From Methanomassiliicoccaceae archaeon UBA72 (GTDB lineage: Archaea > Thermoplasmatota > Thermoplasmata > Methanomassiliicoccales > Methanomethylophilaceae): a DNA stretch of 5,705 nucleotides. The position numbers were made by a program, and so were the translations under genes. This document shows positions 1-5,684 of this stretch, one piece after another; positions within the stretch are counted from its first letter, which is position 1, and each line of letters starts with the position of its first letter. The notes below the pieces were generated by a model. That model did no database searches. It was not told the origin of the DNA and saw nothing but the letters and a program-made list of their open reading frames with translations. The stretch spans positions 1 to 5,705 of the forward strand of contig DAVO01000009.1 of assembly GCA_002509405.1 (NCBI GenBank). Direction: 5' to 3'.

Positions 1-138
1 TTAAAAAAGATATTGTTCGATTTCGGACACAAGCTGTATATACCGTATCCATGGTGACAATTTGGCTCTCACGGAACGTTTCGGTTTGGGATGCTGGATT
101 CGAACGGTACATTCGAACGACATCCTTGCCGAAAGCCG

Positions 139-152
139 CGTAGGGCCCTACG
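139..152. promoter_or_regulatory. Perfect 14-base palindrome upstream of the argG promoter
   Basis: CGTAGGGCCCTACG is identical to its own reverse complement. It ends 41 bases before the TATA box of argG. A similar half, TCCCTACC, lies at 179-186, between the palindrome and the TATA box. Position and symmetry fit an operator or activator site for a dimeric regulator, possibly arginine-responsive, but I recognise no named archaeal motif. Its role is inference. Confidence 0.35.
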
Positions 153-193
153 ATATGCAGGACGGGCACCAGAATGCGTCCCTACCACAACAA

Positions 194-201
194 TATAAAT
201 A
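194..201 (+). promoter_or_regulatory. TATA box of the argGH operon
   Basis: TATAAATA is followed by an A-rich run and lies in a local AT-rich patch. With the usual archaeal spacing of about 26 bases from box centre to transcription start, the transcript would begin near 223, giving a leader of about 6 bases before the argG ATG at 229. There is no convincing Shine-Dalgarno sequence in front of argG, which agrees with near-leaderless translation. Confidence 0.7.
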
Positions 202-228
202 AAAAAGGCAATCGAGCGGGAAGATAAC

Positions 229-1473
229 ATGACAAACAAAGAATGCTCCGACAAAGGCGGTAAAAAGGGCAGGGACAAAGTCGTCCTTGCATACTCCGGA
301 GGCCTGGACACGTCAGTGGCCATACGCTGGATCCAAGAGGAATACGACCTGGACGTCATCGCTGTATCGATCGACGTGGGGCAGCCTCCGAGCCAGGACG
401 ACATCATCGCTCGCGCGCTGAGGAACGGAGCCCTCAAAGCCGAGCTCATAGACGCCAAGGACGAGTTTATAAACGAATATGCCTGGGCGGTATTGAAGTC
501 CAACGCGATGTACCAGGGCGTTTACCCTCTGAGCACCGCCGTGGCAAGGCCTCTGATGGTCAAAAAGCTCGTGGAAGTTGCAAACAGGGAGGGGGCCAAG
601 TATATAGCTCACGGCTGCACGGGAAAAGGCAACGACCAGGTCAGGTTCGACGTCGGCATAGTTTCACTCAACCCGGACCTGAAAATCATAGCCCCCATGA
701 GGGACCACCCGACCACCAGGGAACAGGAGATCGAGTATGCCAGGGAGAAGGGGATAGAGATAATCGTAAAGAAGGAAAGCCCCTACTCCCGCGACGAGAA
801 TCTTTGGGGCTCATCTTGCGAATGCGGCGTCCTGGAAGACCCCTGGGCAGAGCCTCCGGCCGGCGTCTGGCAGAACACAGCCGACCCGGAGAAGGCACCG
901 GAAACCCCCGAATATGTCGAGATAGAGTTCGAGAAGGGGGTCCCTGTCGCACTGAACGGGAAAAAGATGAAGGGCGTGGAACTGGTGGAGGCTCTGGACA
1001 GGATCGCCGGCAGGAACGGAGTCGGAAGGATCGACCACGTGGAAGACAGGCTCATCGGAATCAAAAGCAGGGAGACCTATGAGTGCCCTGCCGCCGTTAC
1101 CCTGATCGCCGCCCACCGCTCGCTGGAAGGGCTTACCCTGCCCAGGGACACGATCGAGTTCAAACGCACACTGGAACAGAAGATGTGCCAGATAATATAC
1201 GACGGACTTTGGTTCGACACTCTCCGCGGAGCGGTCATGGCATTCATAGACAAGACCCAGGAGACTGTCTGCGGCACTGTGAGGGTGAAGCTTTACAAGG
1301 GAAGCTGCACCGTCGTCGGAAGGAAATCGGACAACTCGCTTTACGACGTAGGTCTTTCCACGTACGCCGAGGGGGACACCTTCGACCACAGATCGGCGGT
1401 CGGCTTCATCTACTGCTGGGGCCTCCCGGGAAGGACTTCGGCCGGAGTGCGCAGGAAGAACTCGAAGAAGTGA
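229..1473 (+). CDS. argG: Argininosuccinate synthase
   Basis: This cytosolic enzyme joins citrulline and aspartate using ATP (releasing AMP and pyrophosphate) to make argininosuccinate, the penultimate step of arginine synthesis. The 414-residue protein is full length for the family (about 400). Residues 21-30 hold the N-type ATP pyrophosphatase loop AYSGGLDTSV. A second signature, AHGCTGKGNDQVRFD, spans 127-141. YSRDENLWGSSCECGVLEDP spans 186-205, and the HVEDRLIGIKSRE stretch lies at about 270-282. The loop at 195-198 reads SSCE where I expect RSIE, a mild variation. The ATG at 229 gives about 14 residues of lysine-rich N-terminal extension before the usual start of the fold; no other start codon lies between, and the TATA spacing fits. 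The C-terminus ends in a basic tail (RRKNSKK). argH follows after 5 bases, so the two are almost certainly co-transcribed. Confidence 0.97.
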   Translation: MTNKECSDKGGKKGRDKVVLAYSGGLDTSVAIRWIQEEYDLDVIAVSIDVGQPPSQDDIIARALRNGALKAELIDAKDEFINEYAWAVLKSNAMYQGVYPLSTAVARPLMVKKLVEVANREGAKYIAHGCTGKGNDQVRFDVGIVSLNPDLKIIAPMRDHPTTREQEIEYAREKGIEIIVKKESPYSRDENLWGSSCECGVLEDPWAEPPAGVWQNTADPEKAPETPEYVEIEFEKGVPVALNGKKMKGVELVEALDRIAGRNGVGRIDHVEDRLIGIKSRETYECPAAVTLIAAHRSLEGLTLPRDTIEFKRTLEQKMCQIIYDGLWFDTLRGAVMAFIDKTQETVCGTVRVKLYKGSCTVVGRKSDNSLYDVGLSTYAEGDTFDHRSAVGFIYCWGLPGRTSAGVRRKNSKK

Positions 1474-1478
1474 GCGAC

Positions 1479-2924
1479 ATGACACAGCAGGCTCTATGGT
1501 CCGGCCGTTTCGAATCGGAAATGGATGATTCCACACTGAGGTTCACATCGTCGCTGGAAGTGGACGCGGCACTGGGATATTACGATGTCATGGGGTCTCT
1601 GGCTCATGTAAAGATGCTAAAAAAATGCAACATCATCCCGAAGGGCGACGCGGATGCGATCGCGACAGGCCTCAAGAAGATAGCGGAAGAGATGGAGAGC
1701 GGAGAGTTCGAGATAGACGATTCGCTGGAGGACATACACACATGCGTGGAGTTCCGACTTACTGAGATTGTGGGTCCGGGCGGTGGGAAGCTGCACACCG
1801 GCAGGAGCCGCAACGACCAGGTCTCCACAGATTTCAGGATGTTCCTCAGGGACGCTGTGCTTGAGATGGTCGAGAAGATCGAGAGGCTCCGTATGGGCCT
1901 TATCGAAGTTGCAGAGAACAATTCGGGATCCATAATGCCCGGATTCACTCATATGCAGCACGCTCAACCTGTAACGCTGGCACATCATCTTATGGCGTAT
2001 GTGTTCAAGTTCGGGCGCGACTCAGAAAGACTGATCGAAAGCTACGAAAGGATCAACGAATGTCCGCTGGGCTCCGCCGCGTTGGCCGGTACTACCTTCC
2101 CGATAGACAGGAAGATGACAGCCGAGTCTCTGGGATTCAAAAAGCCGACGGAGAACTCGATGGACTCCGTCAGCGACAGGGACTTCGCAGCCGAGATGGC
2201 TTTCTGCTCCGCCCTTCTGGCGGACCACCTCTCCTCGCTCTCGGAAGAGCTGGTCCTCTGGTCGTCCCAGGAGTTCGGCTTCATTGAGATGGACGACCGC
2301 TATTCCACCGGGTCCTCAATAATGCCCCAGAAGAAGAACCCGGATATCGCCGAGCTCATCAGGGGACGTTCCGGATCCGCAATAGGGCACCTGGTTTCCG
2401 TGCTTACGATGCTGAAGGGGCTTCCCCTCACGTACAACAGAGATATGCAGGAGGACAAGAGGCCGGTGATAGACTCCCTACAGTCGGTTGCCGACTGCGT
2501 GGACATGATGTACAAGATGGTCACCACCATGAAGGTGGACACGAAGAGGATGGAAGAGGCTGTGGGAAAGGGCCAGATAAACGCAACCGACCTCGCCGAC
2601 TACCTTGTGACAAAAGGAGTTCCTTTCAGAGAGGCCCACGGGATTGTGGGGGCCGCGGTCAGGCACTGCATCTCCGGGGGGCTCAGGCTCGAGGAGGTCC
2701 CGTTGGCAGACCTCAAGAAGTTCAGCGACAGGATAGAGGAAGACGTCTACGATGTGATATCTGTAAGGCGGTGCGTCGAACGCAGGAACTCTTACGGTGG
2801 GACCTCACCTTCATCCGTCGCCTTACAGATAGAGAATGCCAGGGCGTCTGTCGAAGAAAAAATGAACTTCGTGACGTACGAATCGCAGGTTTACGAAAGA
2901 TGCTGGAGCAGGCTCCTCGGATGA
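1479..2924 (+). CDS. argH: Argininosuccinate lyase
   Basis: This enzyme splits argininosuccinate into arginine and fumarate, the last step of arginine synthesis. It belongs to the fumarase/aspartase superfamily and is normally a homotetramer. The 481-residue length is normal. Visible motifs are LWSGRF at 6-11, HTGRSRNDQVSTDFR at 106-120, GFTHMQHAQP at 155-164 (with the conserved His159) and the flexible-loop signature TGSSIMPQKKNP at 277-288, whose Ser279/Ser280 pair contains the catalytic serine in this family. The reading frame stays open upstream to 1083 inside argG, but the family N-terminus begins at the ATG at 1479, so that extension is not coding. GTGA at 1470-1473, overlapping the argG stop and 5 bases before the ATG, may act as a weak Shine-Dalgarno site, so translation is probably coupled to argG. 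The stop abuts that of the convergent gene. Confidence 0.97.
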   Translation: MTQQALWSGRFESEMDDSTLRFTSSLEVDAALGYYDVMGSLAHVKMLKKCNIIPKGDADAIATGLKKIAEEMESGEFEIDDSLEDIHTCVEFRLTEIVGPGGGKLHTGRSRNDQVSTDFRMFLRDAVLEMVEKIERLRMGLIEVAENNSGSIMPGFTHMQHAQPVTLAHHLMAYVFKFGRDSERLIESYERINECPLGSAALAGTTFPIDRKMTAESLGFKKPTENSMDSVSDRDFAAEMAFCSALLADHLSSLSEELVLWSSQEFGFIEMDDRYSTGSSIMPQKKNPDIAELIRGRSGSAIGHLVSVLTMLKGLPLTYNRDMQEDKRPVIDSLQSVADCVDMMYKMVTTMKVDTKRMEEAVGKGQINATDLADYLVTKGVPFREAHGIVGAAVRHCISGGLRLEEVPLADLKKFSDRIEEDVYDVISVRRCVERRNSYGGTSPSSVALQIENARASVEEKMNFVTYESQVYERCWSRLLG

Positions 2925-2927
2925 TCA
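2922..2927. other. Abutting convergent stop codons in TGATCA
   Basis: The TGA of argH (2922-2924) and the TGA of the opposite-strand gene (2925-2927) together form the palindrome TGATCA with no base between them. There is no hairpin or T-run between the genes, so each transcript must end inside the other gene's coding sequence. Confidence 0.95.
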
Positions 2928-3290
2928 CTCGAACTCGATGCGGTCGTTCTTCTTAACGTCGAACTTGACACCTGCGGAAGACAGCATCTCCGATACCCTG
3001 TCCGAAATCGAGGCCAAGTCTGTGGACTTGCTGTAGCTCTTCAGATAGAACTCTTTGCTTCCGATGGGGAACACGAGTCTGACCTTTCCTTTCCGGTTGT
3101 AACCCTCAGGCTTCCTGTTGTTCTTGAGGTCTGAAGTGTTCTGTTCGATGTACATCTGCATTATCTCCTCCTCGTCAGGTATCTGGCCTATCTCCTCTAG
3201 CAACATTCCGAGGATGTCCGGGAACACGGGTGCGAGGTCCTTGTAATCGGATTTCCCCTTGAGGACAAAATGCGTGCTGTAGACTTTCAC
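2925..3290 (-). CDS. Small conserved-looking protein of unknown function
   Basis: I do not recognise this 121-residue protein. It has no signal peptide, membrane segment, cysteine or obvious metal-binding cluster, and looks like a small soluble alpha/beta protein: a beta-like start (KVYSTHFVLKG, 2-12), an acidic helical stretch (about 24-50), a basic turn (NRKPEGYNRKGK, 58-69), a beta hairpin-like region (VRLVFPIGSKEFYLKSY, 70-86), a helix (about 90-105) and a final strand ending in RIEFE. Reasons to think it is real: a GTG start with AGGTGG just upstream (only 1 base of spacing, so probably not used classically), a TATA box at the right distance for a leaderless transcript, and an exact end against argH. 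It is transcribed away from thiDN, with which it shares a promoter region; this proximity does not establish a functional link. Confidence 0.8.
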   Translation of the reverse strand: MKVYSTHFVLKGKSDYKDLAPVFPDILGMLLEEIGQIPDEEEIMQMYIEQNTSDLKNNRKPEGYNRKGKVRLVFPIGSKEFYLKSYSKSTDLASISDRVSEMLSSAGVKFDVKKNDRIEFE

Positions 3291-3310
3291 GCCACCTAAT
3301 CCTGGTCGGT

Positions 3311-3318
3311 TTATTAAT
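3311..3318 (-). promoter_or_regulatory. TATA box of the 2925-3290 gene
   Basis: Read on the minus strand this is ATTAATAA. Its spacing predicts transcription starting at about 3289-3290, which is the GTG start codon itself, so the message is probably leaderless. Confidence 0.6.
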
Positions 3319-3332
3319 CACTTTTGACGCTC

Positions 3333-3344
3333 TCCTAAAAAGGA
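3333..3344. promoter_or_regulatory. Short inverted repeat between divergent promoters
   Basis: TCCT-AAAA-AGGA lies between the two back-to-back TATA boxes, 11 bases upstream of the thiDN box. It could be an operator or simply purine-rich BRE-type sequence. The arms are only 4 bases, so chance is quite possible. Confidence 0.2.
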
Positions 3345-3355
3345 ATTCGCATTTC

Positions 3356-3364
3356 TTTAATACA
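3356..3364 (+). promoter_or_regulatory. TATA box of thiDN
   Basis: TTTAATACA begins 29 bases before the GTG start at 3385, predicting a transcript that starts on the start codon. There is no Shine-Dalgarno sequence (the preceding bases are ATCCAGCAGC), consistent with a leaderless message. With no leader there is no room for a thiamine pyrophosphate riboswitch, so any thiamine control should act at the DNA level. Confidence 0.7.
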
Positions 3365-3384
3365 CCGTAGACATATCCAGCAGC

Positions 3385-4674
3385 GTGAAGATTGCTTTGA
3401 CGATCGCGGGCTCCGACTCTGTCGGCGGAGCGGGCATCCAGGCCGACGTAAAGGCCATGGGCTCGTTGGATGTGCATGCGGTATGCGTCGTCACGGCAGT
3501 AACCGCCCAGAACACCTGCGAGGTGGCAGAGATATTTCCCGTCCCGGAGGAGATCGTTGAGGCTCAGTTCCGTTCCGTCGTCAGAGACTGCAAGATCAGC
3601 GCCGTGAAAACGGGTATGCTCTACAGCGCTGAGACGGCGAAGCTTGTGGCGGAGCTTCTGGAGGAACATGAGGTCCCGCTGATAATCGATCCCGTGCTTA
3701 CAGCAGGGGTCGGGGGGTCCCTCGCCGAGAACGGACTCGCCGAGTCCATACGCAAACATCTCATGCCACTTTGCGCGCTCATTACGCCCAACAAATACGA
3801 GGCTGAAACGCTCTCCGGCATAGAGATCAACAACGAATACGACGCCACCCTGGCCTGCGAGCTCATCGGAAAAGAGGGATCGTCGGTCTACCTCAAAGGT
3901 GGGCACATGGATACAAGGAAGGTCATTGACTACCTGTATCTCAATTCTCAGATCAAGAAATTCGAATACCCCCGTCTGAACAAATCCGGCCACGGCAGCG
4001 GATGCACACTTTCTTCGTTCATCACGGCCAACTGCGCCAATGGGATGAATATCGCATCTTCGGTCATGAGGTCCCGGGAGCTCATACAGAAATCCATAGA
4101 GACCCAATACGCGATAGGAAAAGGCGACGATGTGGTTAACCCCATGGTTCGCATCGATGCGGGCATACCGTCAAGGGAAGTGGTCGACGAGCTGGAGGCC
4201 GTCGCCTCCAGGATCCTGGAGGTCCTGCCTTCCGACTTAGTGTCCAAGGACGGGATAAATATAGCCTACTCCGCACCGGGTGCCGAGGAAACAAGCGAGG
4301 TGGCCGCAATAATGGGGCGCATCACCTTATCGAACGGGAAGCTCAAGAAAAACGGCCCCGTCAAATTCGGAACGGCCGAGCAGCTTGGGTACATTCTGCT
4401 GAGCATGATGAAATTCGACCCGGAAACAAGGTCCGCCATGAACCTGAAATACAGCAGCGACACGGCTGACATCATGGAGGAGCTGGGTTTCACCGTGGGC
4501 AAGTTCGACCGCAGGTCGAACAAGTCCGTCGACTCGCTTGTGGGCGACGTTGTGAAAAAGGCAGGGAAGGTCCCCGATGCGATAATCGATACCGACGCTA
4601 AAAAGGAACGCCTGATCAGGGTGTTCGGAAAAAGTCCCAGTGACGTTATCGGCAAGGTCGAATCGATCTTCTGA
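3385..4674 (+). CDS. thiDN: Bifunctional HMP/HMP-P kinase with C-terminal ThiN thiamine-phosphate synthase domain
   Basis: The N-terminal part (about 1-255) is ThiD, a ribokinase-family enzyme that phosphorylates hydroxymethylpyrimidine to its diphosphate. It shows AGSDSVGGAGIQAD at 8-21, Gln42 in TAVTAQNT, AVKTGML at 73-79, DPVLTAGVGG at 102-111, ITPNKYEAETLSG at 133-145 and HGSGCTLSS at 203-211 with the anion-hole Cys207. The C-terminal part (about 265-429) matches ThiN, the archaeal replacement for ThiE, which joins the pyrimidine diphosphate to thiazole phosphate: INIAYSAPGA at 291-300, GRI at 311-313, MKFDPETRSAMNLKYS at 342-357, and KVPDAIID then IRVFGKSPSDV to the end. The length is typical of archaeal ThiDN. 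The ThiN half is divergent: FGTAEQLG replaces the usual FGASxHVA, and the GKEP motif near 405 is lost. The kinase should work; synthase activity is uncertain. The start is GTG with a well-spaced TATA box. Confidence 0.93.
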   Translation: MKIALTIAGSDSVGGAGIQADVKAMGSLDVHAVCVVTAVTAQNTCEVAEIFPVPEEIVEAQFRSVVRDCKISAVKTGMLYSAETAKLVAELLEEHEVPLIIDPVLTAGVGGSLAENGLAESIRKHLMPLCALITPNKYEAETLSGIEINNEYDATLACELIGKEGSSVYLKGGHMDTRKVIDYLYLNSQIKKFEYPRLNKSGHGSGCTLSSFITANCANGMNIASSVMRSRELIQKSIETQYAIGKGDDVVNPMVRIDAGIPSREVVDELEAVASRILEVLPSDLVSKDGINIAYSAPGAEETSEVAAIMGRITLSNGKLKKNGPVKFGTAEQLGYILLSMMKFDPETRSAMNLKYSSDTADIMEELGFTVGKFDRRSNKSVDSLVGDVVKKAGKVPDAIIDTDAKKERLIRVFGKSPSDVIGKVESIF

Positions 4675-4682
4675 GACTGTTT

Positions 4683-4708
4683 TTAAGAGGTTTACGCCTC
4701 TTAAGAGG
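4683..4708. terminator. Hairpin-forming repeat between convergent thiDN and FKBP genes
   Basis: TTAAGAGG (4683-4690), a 6-base loop, and CCTCTTAA (4697-4704) form an 8-bp hairpin. The second arm is also half of the palindrome CCTCTTAAGAGG (4697-4708), so TTAAGAGG occurs twice and two alternative hairpins compete. A run of five T (4680-4684) follows the thiDN stop and could be an archaeal T-tract terminator for thiDN. The stop codon of the opposite gene (4701-4703) lies inside the stem. On the minus strand no T-run follows, so termination of that gene is less clear. Confidence 0.5.
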
Positions 4709-5564
4709 ACGACCTTATCTTGATGACGAAGTAAAGTGTCTCCCCCGCAGACGGGTCAGTGGTTATCGTGAAGACGGACCCGTCATCGCTCTGAACATAG
4801 AACTTCTCGGACCCCAGGTCGACCCAAACCATCTTGTAGGGCTCGCCGTCAATTCCTTCGATGATGATGTCGCATACGATGTTTTCACCGACGGCGGTAA
4901 CATCGAGCTTCGCGGTTCCGTAGTCGTTGAGCTCGTTGGACGCGAGTTCGTAGGTCTGACCTGACACAGGCCTGTTGGTTATGCTTACTGTGCTCTTGTC
5001 GTCGGAATAGACGGCGGTGGCCTCCCATCCGTAGATCGTAGTGAACTCCACGATGGTGCCGGACTCGACGGTGAAGTCGTAAAGGGAACTGAACATGTCC
5101 TGAGACATGTACTGCACGGCGGCGACCGTGAACTGTTCGCCCCTCGTCGTGCTCTTGGAGGCATAGCCGCTTTCGGAGGGTATCGTCACCCTGACGGTGT
5201 CTCCTACCTTATGGCCTATCAAGGCGTTTTCGAACATGGAGAGGGACCCGCCGCTCCCGGGGGTCACCGTATAAGCGGAGAACGTAGTCTTGCTGAAGTC
5301 GCCCTTGATCGGATAGTTCTCGGAATTGGACTTCACATTGGTGTCGAATATCAAGGCCCCTTCTTCGTCGTAGTAGGCGTAAAGGGACCCGGTGTAGTCC
5401 ACGGTGACCGTGGAGCCTGGCCCTACGGTCGCCTTGTCGGAACCTGAGATGTAATTGTCGTTGACGAACACACCGACCACGGCCGCTGCCGCCAGAAGGA
5501 AAATGACTGCGCTTATGGCCATTATCGGCTCAATTTCCCTCTTCATTTTCTTCTCCGATGACAT
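4701..5564 (-). CDS. Membrane-anchored FKBP-type peptidyl-prolyl cis-trans isomerase
   Basis: This protein probably catalyses proline isomerisation or chaperones proteins outside the cell membrane. Numbering from the ATG at 5564 (287 residues), a basic N-terminus (KKMKRE) precedes one hydrophobic segment (about 13-34) lacking a lipobox, so a signal anchor is likely. The FKBP domain follows: VTVDYTG (53-59), FD in LIFDTN (73-74), FENALIG (111-117), VGDTVRVTIP (120-129) and Tyr134, with a long insert in the middle. The last 120 residues are beta-rich (YGWEATAV near 178) and resemble the C-terminal extension seen in long archaeal FKBPs, though I cannot name the domain. Start choice: ATG at 5588 (295 residues) touches the TATA box; ATG at 5564 lies about 3 bases after the predicted transcript start; ATG at 5546 (281 residues) has GGAG six bases upstream. 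All three share the anchor. Confidence 0.82.
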   Translation of the reverse strand: MSSEKKMKREIEPIMAISAVIFLLAAAAVVGVFVNDNYISGSDKATVGPGSTVTVDYTGSLYAYYDEEGALIFDTNVKSNSENYPIKGDFSKTTFSAYTVTPGSGGSLSMFENALIGHKVGDTVRVTIPSESGYASKSTTRGEQFTVAAVQYMSQDMFSSLYDFTVESGTIVEFTTIYGWEATAVYSDDKSTVSITNRPVSGQTYELASNELNDYGTAKLDVTAVGENIVCDIIIEGIDGEPYKMVWVDLGSEKFYVQSDDGSVFTITTDPSAGETLYFVIKIRSSS

Positions 5565-5588
5565 GTCGGAGTGACGAATGGGACTCAT

Positions 5589-5597
5589 TTATTAATA
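5589..5597 (-). promoter_or_regulatory. Likely TATA box of the FKBP gene
   Basis: TATTAATAA on the minus strand predicts transcription starting near 5567. This argues against initiation at the ATG at 5588 and for the ATG at 5564 or 5546. An alternative, GTATTAAAAAC further upstream (about 5622-5632, minus), would start transcription near 5600 and allow the 5588 start. The core TATTAATA is symmetric, so direction rests on context. Confidence 0.5.
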
Positions 5598-5624
5598 GGT
5601 AGCGTAGGCGCGCGCTCAAACGTT

Positions 5625-5633
5625 TTTAATACA
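5625..5633 (+). promoter_or_regulatory. TATA box of a rightward transcript leaving the window
   Basis: TTTAATACA is identical to the thiDN box at 3356-3364. Using the same 29-base spacing, transcription would start near 5654. The divergent FKBP gene lies on the other side, so this is a second back-to-back promoter region. Confidence 0.5.
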
Positions 5634-5655
5634 ACCCCCCTCATCCACAAACACG

Positions 5656-5684
5656 GGCGCCGCCCTTTCTGTGGGGACGGTGCC
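5656..5684 (+). other. Strong hairpin at the predicted 5' end of an unidentified transcript
   Basis: GGCGCCG (5656-5662) pairs with CGGTGCC (5678-5684), including one G-U pair. After a bulged A at 5677 the stem continues with CCC against GGG (5663-5665 with 5674-5676) and closes on a small loop. It begins one or two bases after the transcription start predicted from the TATA box at 5625-5633. It could be the first helix of a structured RNA, a riboswitch or a structured leader. I could not match it to tRNA, 5S rRNA, SRP RNA, RNase P RNA, or the TPP or fluoride riboswitches. A reading frame starting at GTG 5671 or 5680 stays open to the window edge, so a protein-coding start is also possible. 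Confidence 0.35.

Larger units (their letters stand above)
1..228. other. Leader region upstream of argG, no confident gene
   Basis: I see no gene I can support here. All three forward frames are rather open: one open from the left edge stops at 55-57, another at 141-143, and a third runs from a stop at 2-4 to TAA at 200-202. None gives a recognisable protein, and their arginine codons are often CGA or CGG whereas the genes to the right mostly use AGG. One of the edge frames could be the tail of an upstream gene. The stretch contains a direct repeat ATTCGAACG (98-106 and 111-119), a palindrome at 139-152 and the argG TATA box at 194-201. A TTCGAAT core near 98-104 recalls a tRNA T-loop, but the flanks do not pair. 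Confidence 0.5.

Noticed and set aside
91..135. Possible tRNA T-arm (TTCGAAT on the minus strand)
   Set aside because: The five bases on each side of the loop do not pair, and no D-arm, anticodon arm or acceptor stem can be built around it.
69..503. 144-codon minus-strand frame across the argG start
   Set aside because: More than half is antisense to argG, and the rest covers the argG promoter; no recognisable protein.
1083..1478. 132-codon upstream extension of the argH frame
   Set aside because: It lies inside argG in another frame, and the conserved lyase N-terminus (LWSGRF) begins right after the ATG at 1479.
811..1536. 241-codon open frame antisense to argG and the start of argH
   Set aside because: It mirrors the codon pattern of a certain, well-conserved gene, has no recognisable product and no promoter of its own.
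2416..2428. AGGGG-CTT-CCCCT hairpin inside argH
   Set aside because: It encodes a conserved stretch (LKGLPL) of the lyase, is followed by no T-run and is best explained by coding constraint.
3175..4107. 310-codon open frame antisense to thiDN and running across the divergent promoter
   Set aside because: It overlaps two better-supported genes and their promoters; the product is low in recognisable motifs and looks like a shadow of GC-rich coding sequence.
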